Assembly (NCBI GenBank): GCA_017620335.1 | Contig: JAFZQO010000049.1 | Span: forward strand, 165,751 to 229,750 | From: Bacteroidales bacterium | GTDB lineage: Bacteria; Bacteroidota; Bacteroidia; Bacteroidales; UBA932 | Direction: 5' to 3' | Length of the DNA: 64,000 nucleotides | Shown here: positions 26,308 through 35,495 of the stretch, in pieces | Position numbering within the stretch: position 1 is the stretch's first letter | Layout: the number at the start of each line of letters is the position of its first letter | Made by a program: the position numbers and the translations under genes | Notes under the pieces: model-generated | Seen by the model: only the letters and a program-made list of their open reading frames with translations | What the model was told of the DNA's origin: nothing | Databases searched by the model: none

Positions 26308-26386
26308 CAAGCAAGCGTACACACAATGTGTGGGTCAGTATTTCATAGCTCGTCTATAAATAATCAACCGAGATACCCCCACATCA

Positions 26387-26416
26387 CAAAGATAAAAACA
26401 AAATAAATAAAACAAA
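26387..26416 (-). promoter_or_regulatory. Promoter of the PIN two-gene unit
   Basis: On the minus strand TTTG (26413-26416), 18 bases, TATCTTTG (26387-26394), 80 bases before the start at 26307. Confidence 0.5.
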
Positions 26417-26488
26417 TGAAATCAGAATGTAAAAGTAAGCAGAGACTGGATGAATGACGCCCCTTCTGCAACACGCGCCTTCTCCTGA

Positions 26489-27004
26489 TTATACATCCCT
26501 CGTCACCAGCTCCTCCATCGTCTTCCTGACACCGTGCATGGGTGACGGCTGGCTCTCCGGAGCAGGATACCCCACATTGATCATGGCCACGAGCTCATAT
26601 CCCTCGGCCCCCGGAAGAATCTCCCGCAACAGCCCCGGATCGAACGACCCTACCCAGAGAGTACAAAGCCCCTCATTCTCCGCCGCAAGCATGAGATAAG
26701 TGGCAACGATAGCAGCATCCACCTCAGCCCCATTCTTCCCGTCATAACGCCTGACCCACGCCTTATCGGGCCTGCACCCCACAACCAGAATCAGCGGAGC
26801 ACCATAGTTGGACCGAGTCACCCCCTTGACGAAATCAAGCATCTCCGGATCGGAAACCGCCCAAATATGCACCGGCTGCCTGTTCACCGCCGTCGGCGCA
26901 ATCCGCCCGGCCTCCAGGATCCGCTCCACCTTCTCCCGCTCAACACTCCGCCCCGCAAATGCCCGGCAGGAGTACCTGCGATTCAAAACGTCATTGAATT
27001 CCAT
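26489..27004 (-). CDS. Nitroreductase-family flavoprotein
   Basis: 171 residues, a compact nitroreductase fold. FMN-contact patterns are seen: NRRYSCRAFAGRSVE at the N-terminus, RIAPTAVNRQPVHIW and LCTLWVGSFDPGLLREIL. The family reduces nitro compounds, quinones or flavins with NAD(P)H as cytoplasmic dimers. The natural substrate cannot be inferred. It is not part of an obvious operon. Confidence 0.85.
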   Translation of the reverse strand: MEFNDVLNRRYSCRAFAGRSVEREKVERILEAGRIAPTAVNRQPVHIWAVSDPEMLDFVKGVTRSNYGAPLILVVGCRPDKAWVRRYDGKNGAEVDAAIVATYLMLAAENEGLCTLWVGSFDPGLLREILPGAEGYELVAMINVGYPAPESQPSPMHGVRKTMEELVTRDV

Positions 27005-27053
27005 TTTCCACAGCGGAATGATCTTTTCGCCATTCTCCGTCCAGCATGAAACG

Positions 27054-27077
27054 AAAAAGGACTTCGTAAAGAAGTCC
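27054..27077 (-). terminator. Rho-independent terminator
   Basis: On the minus strand GGACTTC, 5-base loop, GAAGTCC, then TTTTT. It lies immediately downstream of the small ORF at 27080-27190 and downstream of the aminotransferase gene. Confidence 0.75.
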
Positions 27078-27079
27078 GA

Positions 27080-27190
27080 TCAACGCCCATCGGCATCTTT
27101 CTTCCTGCCCCATTGAGGCCAGAAGAGGTAGCTGCAGAACTGCCAGATACCTTTCATGATGCCACGGAACGTTATCCTCTCTCTTTCCAT
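27080..27190 (-). CDS. Possible small protein (36 residues)
   Basis: An ATG-started frame encodes MERERITFRGIMKG followed by a Trp/Phe-rich middle (IWQFCSYLFWPQWG) and a basic end (RKKDADGR). Its stop lies 2 bases before a strong terminator hairpin and it follows the aminotransferase gene by 74 bases, as expected for the last gene of a transcript. No homologue recognised; it could be chance, but position and amphipathic composition speak for a real membrane-associated microprotein. Confidence 0.4.
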   Translation of the reverse strand: MERERITFRGIMKGIWQFCSYLFWPQWGRKKDADGR

Positions 27191-27264
27191 TATTTCAGTA
27201 AGCTTTATATCATGAGGCAAGAACTGCCCCTACCTCATCAAAAGAGTAATTCCAAGTTCTCCCT

Positions 27265-28539
27265 TTATGATATGGTTCCTTTCACCACATCCACAAAGTT
27301 ACTAATCACATACTCCACATCCTCATCGGAAAGCTTAGTATGCAGCGGCAGAGTAACTTCATTTTCAAACAGATGGAAAGCATTAGGATAGTCAGCGATA
27401 TCGAACCCCAAAGCCTTATAAGCCGTCATCATAGGTAAAGGCTTGTAGTGGACATTGCAAGCGATACCGCGCTCCGCCATCTTCGAGATCACGTCGCTTG
27501 CCTGCTCTCGGGTACGCCCAAGCAGTCGTGTGAGGTAAAGGTGCCCGCTGCCGGCGAAGTCCGGCCCATAGTGCCGGAGCACCGCCACCGGCAGCCCGGC
27601 AAGCGCGGCGTCGTAGCGCTCGATAATCTCGCGCCGCCGCGCCAGCAACCCAGGATACCTGTCGAGCTGAGCAAGCCCGATTCCCGCCATAATATCGGTC
27701 ATATTGCTCTTGTACCAAGGGCCGATGATATCGTATTCCCACGCCCCGAGTTTCGTCTTCGCGAGTGCATCCTTGTTCTGCCCGTGGAGCGAGTAAAGCT
27801 GCGACAGGCGATACAGATACCCGTCCCAGGTCTCCCCCTCTATCGCAGGTACTGTCGAGCCTGCATCCATGACAACAGGCTCCCCGCCGAAAGGCAGGTT
27901 CCAGGTCAGCGCACCACCCTCAGCCGTCGTCAGGTTCTTCACGGCATGGAAGGAGAATGACGAGAAATCGGCGATGGCGCCTGCCTGCACGCCATGGCGC
28001 ATAGCGCCAAACGCGTGCGCACAGTCCGCCGCCACCACGATGCGCCCGATGCGCTTCTGAATCTCATTCGTTGGCCGGAACAGCCCTTTCTTAGCCTCCA
28101 CAATGGCGAAAACGCGGTCATAGTCACAAACGATACCACCCAGATCCACCGGACAAATCACCTTAGTTCGCTCCGTAATGGCATCCGCCAGCCGGTCATA
28201 ATCCATCTCAACGCAATCAGGTTGCGAATCAACCATCACCAGCCGGCATCCCACATGCTGCGTCACAGAAGCCGTTGCGGTATAAGTGTAAGCCGGAACG
28301 ATGACCTCATCCTCCGGCCCCACGCCAATCAAACGGAGAGCCATCTCCATCGCGGCTGTCGCCGAATTAAGGCAGACGGCTTTCGCCGTCCCGCAATATG
28401 CGGCTATCCGCCGCTCAAACTCCTTCGTCTTGGGTCCCGTGGTAATCCACCCGCTCCGCAGAGCTTCGGCCACCATCTTCACCTCCTCCTCGGACATGTC
28501 CGGGGGTGAAAAAGGTATATTTCTCAATTTCATGTTCAT
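27265..28539 (-). CDS. DegT/DnrJ/EryC1/StrS-family aminotransferase
   Basis: A 424-residue PLP enzyme of the sugar aminotransferase family. Visible: SGWITTGPKTKEFE, NSATAAMEMALRLIGV (PLP phosphate site), AADCAHAFGA (Asp that pairs with PLP nitrogen) and FSFHAVKNLTTAEGG with the Schiff-base Lys. The family makes 3- or 4-amino-deoxy sugars from UDP- or dTDP-ketosugars, consistent with the surrounding glycan genes. The matching dehydratase is not in the window. The C-terminal region has the substrate arm (HYKPLPMMTAYKALGF). Confidence 0.9.
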   Translation of the reverse strand: MNMKLRNIPFSPPDMSEEEVKMVAEALRSGWITTGPKTKEFERRIAAYCGTAKAVCLNSATAAMEMALRLIGVGPEDEVIVPAYTYTATASVTQHVGCRLVMVDSQPDCVEMDYDRLADAITERTKVICPVDLGGIVCDYDRVFAIVEAKKGLFRPTNEIQKRIGRIVVAADCAHAFGAMRHGVQAGAIADFSSFSFHAVKNLTTAEGGALTWNLPFGGEPVVMDAGSTVPAIEGETWDGYLYRLSQLYSLHGQNKDALAKTKLGAWEYDIIGPWYKSNMTDIMAGIGLAQLDRYPGLLARRREIIERYDAALAGLPVAVLRHYGPDFAGSGHLYLTRLLGRTREQASDVISKMAERGIACNVHYKPLPMMTAYKALGFDIADYPNAFHLFENEVTLPLHTKLSDEDVEYVISNFVDVVKGTIS

Positions 28540-28683
28540 AAGCTATATCATTTGGGGACTAACTGACTGAGTTATTATCATACAATAAAGAAACAACAGT
28601 CAATTAGGGGTTTATTCGTCTGAAGAAGTCCTCACAATCTATCAATAAGTTTGGTCGTCAATTATTCTACGTCTTTTATATGT

Positions 28684-29400
28684 TTACTGATTATCCGCTA
28701 AAATCCCTATCAAACGCGGTAGGATGTAGTCTGCCAATATCTTGTAGCCCTTGTCAGTTGGATGAATATTGTCAGTGCACAACAATGGGTCCTTAGATGA
28801 GTACGGAGCGTCAGATATGTCTATAAAAGGGAAATCTAAGGCTTCGCATATCTGCTTTTCCGCATTAATATAGGAAGGTAAATCATTTGAAGGATCTTTA
28901 GATATATCAGGAGGACCGATTACAACAACGAGAGATTTCGGACACTTCTCGCGAAGAATGCGTAAATCATAAATAAAACCCTGAGAGAAACTACTTTTAT
29001 AATCCAAATCAGAAGTAGGAATGGATAACTCCATACTTATATCCCCTATAGTTATAGATCGAGTACAGTCATTAATACCTATCATCACCGTAATAAAATT
29101 GTCGTCGACGTCGATTCTAGATATCTGACTTGCTAAATCGTACTTGCCGTCTAAGGAGCGCGATGATGCAACGGCGCCAGGAACGGACAAATTCCGAAAT
29201 GACCCAAACCGCAATGAATCCTGAATGATAGCAGCCCAAGAATGATGACGTTTGCTACCTGTCCCATAAGAAACCGAATCACCCAAAACGATGAAACGGT
29301 CCTTCAGGTTGAGGAAGAAAGGCTCCTCCGGTTCAACTCTTGTCTTACCACATGAGCAAATGACCAGAACGACAAATATGTATCTCCATAGCTTTCTCAC
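28684..29400 (-). CDS. SGNH/GDSL-hydrolase-like lipoprotein
   Basis: 238 residues, lipoprotein signal (FVVLVICSCG), then an SGNH hydrolase fold: IVLGDSVSYG (Ser block I), SVPGAVASS (Gly block II), VMIGINDC (Asn block III) and DNIHPTDKGY (Asp-x-x-His block V). Such enzymes remove or transfer acyl groups, often O-acetyl, on glycans. The gene overlaps the preceding peptidase gene by four bases (ATGA). A role in trimming the exported polysaccharide is inferred from context. Confidence 0.8.
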   Translation of the reverse strand: MRKLWRYIFVVLVICSCGKTRVEPEEPFFLNLKDRFIVLGDSVSYGTGSKRHHSWAAIIQDSLRFGSFRNLSVPGAVASSRSLDGKYDLASQISRIDVDDNFITVMIGINDCTRSITIGDISMELSIPTSDLDYKSSFSQGFIYDLRILREKCPKSLVVVIGPPDISKDPSNDLPSYINAEKQICEALDFPFIDISDAPYSSKDPLLCTDNIHPTDKGYKILADYILPRLIGILADNQ

Positions 29401-30272
29401 AATCGATCAATAAGTTTAGTCGTTAAGTCCACCACAGCGGTAATCTGTTCAAAGGAAATATTATTAATAGTATCATCGGAAGAATGGATGAAACTAGAGT
29501 TGCTATAATCATTCCACCCGAAATATGGTATTTTTGCATTATAAAAAGACATATAATCCGAACTCTTTTTATCGTTCTCTTTTACAGAAAACTCCATCCC
29601 TTCCAAATTAACCTTTGTAAACAAGTCAGCCATGATGGAACCAACCCACTGTAAACCATGGGAATAATAAAAGAAGGTTCCTACTCCCTTTCTAGCAAAG
29701 CAATCAAGATTGCAATAATACTTGATCAATTTAATATCTTCAAAAGACTTAACAAAATACTTCGAACCATTAAAAGCAGCCCCAGCTGTCACTTCCTCAG
29801 CGCCCCAAAAACCGGCAATCAAAGTTTTTGGCGGCTTATGATCCGATTGCGAATAGTATTTGCACAATGACAATAGTGAAACCACTCCAGAGCCATTATC
29901 GTCAGCCGCTGGAAACCTTTTCCCATTCTTAGCACCATCATAGTGTGCTCCAATTACGATGAGAGAATCTGAATAGCCTTTAATAACTACGTAAAGGTTC
30001 TTCAAATCTAGTGAGTCCTTTATCATAAAGGGCTGAGTTACAACATCATAATTCATTCCCTCCAACACATGTTGAATATAGACCGCCACAGAATCACAAC
30101 CGGCTGTCCCAGCCTTCCGCCCCATCCGAGATGGAGAGCATATGTATTCCATCCATCTTTCCTCGTCAGACAAGACAAAGGGTTCTTCATCAATGTCCAA
30201 GGGAGTATGATTACACGCTCCCAAAAACAAAAAGATTATAAAATATAAAAAGGGGCTAAACTTCCGCATCAT
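29397..30272 (-). CDS. M28-family zinc peptidase lipoprotein
   Basis: 291 residues with a lipoprotein signal (FLYFIIFLFLGACN). Zinc ligands of the M28 aminopeptidase family are visible: IGAHYDGAK (His), AADDNGSGV (bridging Asp), FWGAEEVT (catalytic and metal Glu), CNLDCFA (Asp) and FIHSSDDT (His). It would release N-terminal residues in the periplasm or at the surface; M28 relatives also include glutaminyl cyclases. The ATG at 30272 lies inside the end of the glycosyltransferase gene; earlier starts lack a signal. Its placement in a glycan locus is unusual. Confidence 0.82.
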   Translation of the reverse strand: MMRKFSPFLYFIIFLFLGACNHTPLDIDEEPFVLSDEERWMEYICSPSRMGRKAGTAGCDSVAVYIQHVLEGMNYDVVTQPFMIKDSLDLKNLYVVIKGYSDSLIVIGAHYDGAKNGKRFPAADDNGSGVVSLLSLCKYYSQSDHKPPKTLIAGFWGAEEVTAGAAFNGSKYFVKSFEDIKLIKYYCNLDCFARKGVGTFFYYSHGLQWVGSIMADLFTKVNLEGMEFSVKENDKKSSDYMSFYNAKIPYFGWNDYSNSSFIHSSDDTINNISFEQITAVVDLTTKLIDRL

Positions 30273-31506
30273 TATCAAATCTCTTAATAACATCAACATA
30301 CCTATGTGTCCCAGCTTTGCGGGTAAGGTTATTAATCACAAATTGGCGTCCATTACGGCCATATTCCAGACATTTCGCACGGTTGTAATATAGTGCCAAA
30401 ATAGATTCCTTGAAAGCCTCCTTATCACCAGCCTTAGTGAAGAGCCCACTTCGATGCTTATTTATTATGTCACGAAGTTCATTTTCATCAAAATTAGCCA
30501 GGACAGGGCGTGACGCTGACATAATGCTCCACGTCTTGGAGGGTACAGAATTCGCCCCTACACCTGGCTTTGAGATCACTAACCCGACATCACCTATGCT
30601 GAAAACGGATGAAATATCCTCATATGGTTGGAAAGGAATCATGTGAACATTGTTGAGCTCATCACGAGCAACTATCGCTTCAACTTGTTGCTTATACGCT
30701 CCTTCACCGACAAGAATCAAATGTATATCCGGATACTCCTCCTTTAATTCCTCCATTACTTCCAAGAGCATATCCATGTTCTGTGTAAGTCCGATATTTC
30801 CTGAATAGCAGATATAAAATAAGGACCGATCCAGTCCATATTTATCAAACAACTTATTATCTTCACGAGGCACATCCACCACTGCCTTTTCGTCTACCCA
30901 ATTGTATATCACAGCTATCTTCTCCTCTGGCACTCCCTTCGCCATTATGTTCTTTTTAAAATCCTCGGATATAACAATTATTATTTGGGCATTACGATAA
31001 GTGAAATTCTCTATCTCGCGTCCAATCTTCCATAAAACGCCACCCTTCCTTGCCAAGCCTGTTCCCACCAAGGAATCCGGGAAAATGTCTTGTAGATTAT
31101 ACACGAAAGGGACTTTTTTAATTTTAGACAAAAGGGCTCCGAGCATCCCTTGAATAGGGGGGGTAGATGCTAGATAAATTACATTAATATCCTTAGCAAT
31201 TAACGCTCTATTAAATTGCTTAATCCAACATAGTGAATAACGTAAAGCGCGAAGAATAGCACTCTTACCTTCTGAATAAAGAGAGAAGCGATGCACCAAC
31301 AGCTTTCCATCGTACATTAATTCTGACCGATGGGGTTTAGCACAATACTCTACCCTCTTCTCTGAAGATATGCCACGGCATGGAGTTGGGACATAAGCAA
31401 CCATATCAAAGCCTGCATCAGCAAAAGCCTGATACTTGTTCTCCGCTAAAAAAGAACTGGCGGCCTGTTCAGGGAAAAAGTAAGCAGGTAAAAGAAGGAT
31501 TTTCAT
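30256..31506 (-). CDS. Glycosyltransferase family 4 (WbuB-like)
   Basis: 416 residues, GT-B fold. N-terminal acceptor domain (KILLLPAYFFPEQAASS), YLASTPPIQGMLG and FVYNLQDIFPDSLVGTG, typical of WbuB-like enzymes that transfer N-acetylfucosamine or related sugars to lipid-linked glycans. The C-terminal donor domain has YSGNIGLTQNMD, ILVGEGAYK and SKPGVGANSVPSKTWSIMSASRPVL. It acts at the cytoplasmic face of the inner membrane; the sugar is unknown. Adjacent to an ATP-grasp gene (1 base apart), so operonic. Confidence 0.88.
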   Translation of the reverse strand: MKILLLPAYFFPEQAASSFLAENKYQAFADAGFDMVAYVPTPCRGISSEKRVEYCAKPHRSELMYDGKLLVHRFSLYSEGKSAILRALRYSLCWIKQFNRALIAKDINVIYLASTPPIQGMLGALLSKIKKVPFVYNLQDIFPDSLVGTGLARKGGVLWKIGREIENFTYRNAQIIIVISEDFKKNIMAKGVPEEKIAVIYNWVDEKAVVDVPREDNKLFDKYGLDRSLFYICYSGNIGLTQNMDMLLEVMEELKEEYPDIHLILVGEGAYKQQVEAIVARDELNNVHMIPFQPYEDISSVFSIGDVGLVISKPGVGANSVPSKTWSIMSASRPVLANFDENELRDIINKHRSGLFTKAGDKEAFKESILALYYNRAKCLEYGRNGRQFVINNLTRKAGTHRYVDVIKRFDNDAEV

Positions 31507-31507
31507 G

Positions 31508-32755
31508 TTATGACCAGTTTATTCCATGCAAGCTACCATCAGCAGAAACCACTGTAATGTCGATGGTACTTTGAATCTTTTGTACCCTCATATCTAGTTC
31601 TTCCCTATTATCTGCTGAAATTAAGATAGGTCCTAACCTTTGCCCTTTATGGGTCATAGGCAGAGTCTTCATACCTAAATCAATGCCATGTAACTCAGCC
31701 ATTTCCACGCCTGGATCTTTAAGTATTTCATCCATCCCGGAAATTGATTTCACTTGTCCTTCTGGTAATGAGAAACACACATACCCAGCCGCTTTCTCAT
31801 CTCGTTGGGACATAATTGCATCCATATCTAGAGAGCTACCGGTCGCACAATCCAACAACACATCATTAATATCTATTCCGGAGTACAACGGAATCAAATG
31901 AGACGAAATATATACTCCTCCGCCCCTCAAGGCTGACTCAACAACTCTAATTCCTCCTGTTTGAACATTAAACAAATATTCAGAATGAACTATTGCAAAT
32001 CTAGGCGAAACATACTTCGCCATCTTAGATTCATAGTCCAGAATTCTGTTCTTAATTGCATCAGGGGCTAAAGATGGAAAAAGTGTTTGAGAAGGGATAA
32101 ACACACTCTTCAGATTAAAATACTTTCTGTCAGCAAAACCCAGATTGTAATATCTGCCATTGTATATGAAGCCTTCAGCAACCAATTCTCTACCCTCAAA
32201 AAACTCTTCTACAATCGCAGTGTCCGTTTTAGAAAAATGAAAAGCATGGCTCAAGGCACCACTCAATTCTTCCTCACAATTGACTTTCGATACGCCCAGG
32301 CTACTTTGAGAATCAGCTGGTTTAACCATCCATGGAAACGGACATAGAAAAGAATCGTGATGCAAATTATCACCCCTATGGACAGCTATGTGCTTTGGAA
32401 CTGGAATCCCAAGTCTATCGCAATTATCACGAAATACATTTTTGTTGCAGTAAGCATTGACTGCTGCTATGCTATTCCCAGGGAGCCCCAATTTCTCAGC
32501 GATATAAGCGACTGTCGGCATCATTGTGTCATTCTGATCAGAAACAACAGCATCAATATTAGCCTCAGCAGCTTTTCTCAACACATTCTCTTTGTCAAAT
32601 ACGTTTTCATAGATAACCTCATCTGCAATATCAATTACCGGTTGGTTCCCCGGCAAAGTTACCGTAATCAGGTAATCTCCCCTTTCTTTAATCTTTTTTG
32701 CTAGAAATAGTTGACCAATACCGGCCCCAACGATCAAAAACCTTTTCATAATCAT
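31508..32755 (-). CDS. ATP-grasp ligase (first of two)
   Basis: 415 residues. An N-terminal Rossmann-like domain (LIVGAGIGQLFLAKKIKE), then the ATP-grasp fold (about 105-300): NKNVFRDNCDRLGIPVPKH, PWMVKPADSQSSLGVSKV (ATP phosphate loop), IVEEFFEGRELVAEGF and the metal region near RVVESALRGGG. The family couples a carboxylate to an amine or thiol through an acyl phosphate. In glycan loci it may build an amino-acid or amide substituent on a sugar. Its ATG overlaps the preceding stop (ATGA). The paralogue at 33683-34864 is only distantly similar. Confidence 0.8.
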   Translation of the reverse strand: MIMKRFLIVGAGIGQLFLAKKIKERGDYLITVTLPGNQPVIDIADEVIYENVFDKENVLRKAAEANIDAVVSDQNDTMMPTVAYIAEKLGLPGNSIAAVNAYCNKNVFRDNCDRLGIPVPKHIAVHRGDNLHHDSFLCPFPWMVKPADSQSSLGVSKVNCEEELSGALSHAFHFSKTDTAIVEEFFEGRELVAEGFIYNGRYYNLGFADRKYFNLKSVFIPSQTLFPSLAPDAIKNRILDYESKMAKYVSPRFAIVHSEYLFNVQTGGIRVVESALRGGGVYISSHLIPLYSGIDINDVLLDCATGSSLDMDAIMSQRDEKAAGYVCFSLPEGQVKSISGMDEILKDPGVEMAELHGIDLGMKTLPMTHKGQRLGPILISADNREELDMRVQKIQSTIDITVVSADGSLHGINWS

Positions 32756-33681
32756 CTTAAAGGCTTCAGAATTCTGAGATTCCTGACAGAATACAGAATG
32801 AAAATGGTAAGAGCAGAAATAATGACAGCCGTGACGGGGTTCATTGGAATCCCAACGCGAGAAAGAGCTAGTTTGAACAGTTTGATAAAAGGAGGGTGTA
32901 GCAAATAAACAAGAAGCGTAATCTCACCCAGCTCAGTAAGAATGCTCTTTTTATCTGGAGCAAAAAGCATTAATGACATTCCCATAGCAGCGGCAATGAT
33001 CAGCTGGATGAAGCGAATGAACAAACCTCTAATCGCATGAGCGGATTCATAAGGGGCACTTCCATAGAAAACAGGCAATGTTAAATAGCAAATAACGGCC
33101 AACAAGAGGAAAGCCACTATAGCATAATAGCTTCTATGCTTGGACAGCCATCCAGTCAAATCGGTTTTTCTTGCCAAATACCCTGTCATGAAAAAAGGTA
33201 AAAAAACAAAAGTACGTTGAAAAGTCAATGGTGTACCTATAGGCACAAAACCTACAATAAGAGACAATAATATAGAAATCACAATGACAATTGAAGAACG
33301 ATTAAAGGCCCTCTCAGGCAACAACTGAACAAGGATACGCCAGAAGATAAGGGAAAGTATGTACCAAAGAGCGAAGGAAGGAGTCAATAAACGCTTGAAT
33401 GTTAATATATTACCACCTCCCGTCAATGCTGGGATAATATCCAATAGTAAGTATATAGTATTGAATAGAAGATAAAGAATTATCAGCTTTCTTGTAGATT
33501 CCCAAAAATTATCTCTTTTCCTTGAAAAAAAGCCGGAAACAAACACAAATAACGGCATATGGAAAGCATAAATCACACTTAACCACCTGTCACCCATAGC
33601 GGTCCCTGTATGTCCAAGAACGACAAGGGCAATAAGAATACCCTTAAGATTGTCCCAATATGCAATTCTTGCCTTCCCCAT
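32752..33681 (-). CDS. Membrane acyltransferase (acyltransferase 3 family)
   Basis: A 309-residue membrane protein with about ten segments. The N-terminal pattern IAYWDNLKGILIALVVLGHTG carries the conserved His of the acyltransferase-3/OafA-type family, and FAFHMPLFVFVSGFF-like residues follow. These enzymes move acetyl or other acyl groups onto sugars, usually across the inner membrane. The ATG at 33681 follows the upstream stop by one base; a longer frame would start at a TTG. It sits between two ATP-grasp genes with overlapping junctions. Confidence 0.85.
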   Translation of the reverse strand: MGKARIAYWDNLKGILIALVVLGHTGTAMGDRWLSVIYAFHMPLFVFVSGFFSRKRDNFWESTRKLIILYLLFNTIYLLLDIIPALTGGGNILTFKRLLTPSFALWYILSLIFWRILVQLLPERAFNRSSIVIVISILLSLIVGFVPIGTPLTFQRTFVFLPFFMTGYLARKTDLTGWLSKHRSYYAIVAFLLLAVICYLTLPVFYGSAPYESAHAIRGLFIRFIQLIIAAAMGMSLMLFAPDKKSILTELGEITLLVYLLHPPFIKLFKLALSRVGIPMNPVTAVIISALTIFILYSVRNLRILKPLR

Positions 33682-33682
33682 T

Positions 33683-34864
33683 CTAACCGATAACAATTGA
33701 TATTAAATCCCGTGCTTTGCAAGCTATCACCACAGCTTTTTCAGCCGTCTCACTCTGTGCTATCACAGAACCTATCCTATCATTACTGCAACGGATAGGG
33801 ACTGACTCTTCACCTACATCTTTCGTAAGTATTACTTCCCTTACTCCTGATAGCTTAAGTGCATTTTCAACTCCGGAGATAGATTTAATAGTACCACAAG
33901 GAGCGTCGAAATACCGGATAGCAGAGCCACAATGAAGTGTTGGAGTAATGTCCGGTTCCTCGCCGAGCGCCACCTGAATGGTCGCTTTTACCATGTCGAT
34001 GCCAGTAGATAGTGGAACAAGATGGCTTGTTATATTATCCCCTCCCATGCGTGCCCCCAGCTCAATCATAACCGGCCCGTGTGAAGTGACCTTCATCTCT
34101 ACATGAGCGGGGCCCTTGTCAATCCCAACAGCCAGACATGCCGCAGTCGCGACTTCCCGGATCTGCCGCTGCACCTCTGGGCTTAGCATAGAAGGCTGGG
34201 AATGCCCCATCTCGACGAAGTAAGGAGCTCCAGTCGTCAGTTTATCAGTAATTTGGAGGATATGAACTTCCCCAGATACTACCATCACCTCAACAGATAT
34301 CTCCGGCCCATCAAGGTACTCCTCAACAATCACATTTCCATGCCTCGAGTTTCCACGACTATACTCATAGGAATTAAGCAATTCCGAAAAAGAACTGACT
34401 TTAGCGACACCATGACTACCAGCATTGTCCGTAGGCTTGATTATACAAGGGAAAACTACTCGTCCCTCCAAAGCATTCATATCCTCCAATGAGCTCACAA
34501 GATAATACCAGGGAGAAGGAACACCATGTTCCTTGAATGCCTTGATCATTTCATATTTATCCGTCGCCTTTACAGCAGTCTCATAGGAAATGGAGTGCAA
34601 ACCTAACTTCTCCGAGACCTTGGCTACACCACGCATCGGCATATCGGTAGCAAGTGTCATAATGCCGTCCGGTTTGAATTCTTCTGCAGCCCTCAAGACC
34701 GCATCTTCGTCCATCGTCGAAGCGTTATAATACTCATCGGCAAATGGAATACCTACGGCCTTGGGATTATAGTCAGCAACACCGACATACAAACCCATCT
34801 CCTTGGCTTTCAATATCCCGGGCAACTGAAGCACAGAGGCCCCTACTATCATCAATCGTTTCAT
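33683..34864 (-). CDS. ATP-grasp ligase (second of two)
   Basis: 393 residues, carbamoyl-phosphate-synthase-like ATP-grasp. N-terminal Rossmann-like domain (IVGASVLQLPGILKAKEMG), then ATDKYEMIKAFKEHGVPSP, PCIIKPTDNAGSHGVAKV, VIVEEYLDGPEISVEV and the catalytic/metal segment MIELGARMGGDNITSHLVP. It resembles ATP-grasp proteins recurring in O-antigen and capsule loci. It abuts the PglC-like gene (one-base overlap, TAATG). Substrates are unknown; amide formation on a sugar acid or amino sugar is an inference. Confidence 0.83.
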   Translation of the reverse strand: MKRLMIVGASVLQLPGILKAKEMGLYVGVADYNPKAVGIPFADEYYNASTMDEDAVLRAAEEFKPDGIMTLATDMPMRGVAKVSEKLGLHSISYETAVKATDKYEMIKAFKEHGVPSPWYYLVSSLEDMNALEGRVVFPCIIKPTDNAGSHGVAKVSSFSELLNSYEYSRGNSRHGNVIVEEYLDGPEISVEVMVVSGEVHILQITDKLTTGAPYFVEMGHSQPSMLSPEVQRQIREVATAACLAVGIDKGPAHVEMKVTSHGPVMIELGARMGGDNITSHLVPLSTGIDMVKATIQVALGEEPDITPTLHCGSAIRYFDAPCGTIKSISGVENALKLSGVREVILTKDVGEESVPIRCSNDRIGSVIAQSETAEKAVVIACKARDLISIVIG

Positions 34865-35478
34865 TAGCTTTTGTTCTGACTCTCAACAGTGTTGATATTC
34901 TTCCTGGCAATTACGGAATAGACCGTATGGAACAAAATCTTTAAGTCCAAGCCGAATGACACATGATCGGCATAGTATGCGTCCCAGTGGAACTTCTCAT
35001 CCTGCGTGATAGAATTGCGATAATATGCCTGGGCATAACCGGTAACACCAGGTCTTACTGTGAAGCTTTTCTTCATATCACCTTCCAGCTTGCTGTAATC
35101 ACGATCAGGATTAAACAGCTTCGGACGCGGTCCTATGAAACTCATGTCTCCCTTAAGTATATTCAGGAACTGAGGGAATTCATCCAGTGAAGTCTTACGC
35201 ATAATCCTACCTATCTTGGTCACACGTGGATCGTCGTCGCTGTTGAAAGTAGAACCATCGGCATTTTTCAAATCCGGCGAGTTGACATACATCGACCGAA
35301 GTTTATACATCGTAAATGGTTCGCAATCCTTTCCAACCCTCCGGGCGTTGTAAAAGACTGGTCCTTTGTCAGTTGCCCATATGAAAGGGGCACAGCAGAT
35401 AATGACCAGCAACACAAAAGGAAGGGCAAACAGGCCAATAAAAATGTCGAAAAACCTCTTAATAAAGTGTTTATACAT
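34864..35478 (-). CDS. PglC-like polyprenyl-phosphate sugar-1-phosphate transferase
   Basis: 204 residues, the small monotopic phosphoglycosyl-transferase form: N-terminal re-entrant helix (FFDIFIGLFALPFVLLVIICC), GPVFYNARRVGKD, FTMYKLRSM, the catalytic pair region KTSLDEFPQFLNILKGDMSFIGPRP, and VRPGVTGYAQ. It loads a sugar-1-phosphate on undecaprenyl phosphate to begin repeat-unit assembly. It works by a different mechanism from the WecA-like enzyme at 19701-20711, so the locus has two possible starters. Confidence 0.9.
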   Translation of the reverse strand: MYKHFIKRFFDIFIGLFALPFVLLVIICCAPFIWATDKGPVFYNARRVGKDCEPFTMYKLRSMYVNSPDLKNADGSTFNSDDDPRVTKIGRIMRKTSLDEFPQFLNILKGDMSFIGPRPKLFNPDRDYSKLEGDMKKSFTVRPGVTGYAQAYYRNSITQDEKFHWDAYYADHVSFGLDLKILFHTVYSVIARKNINTVESQNKS

Positions 35479-35495
35479 GAATTAAATAATTATCT

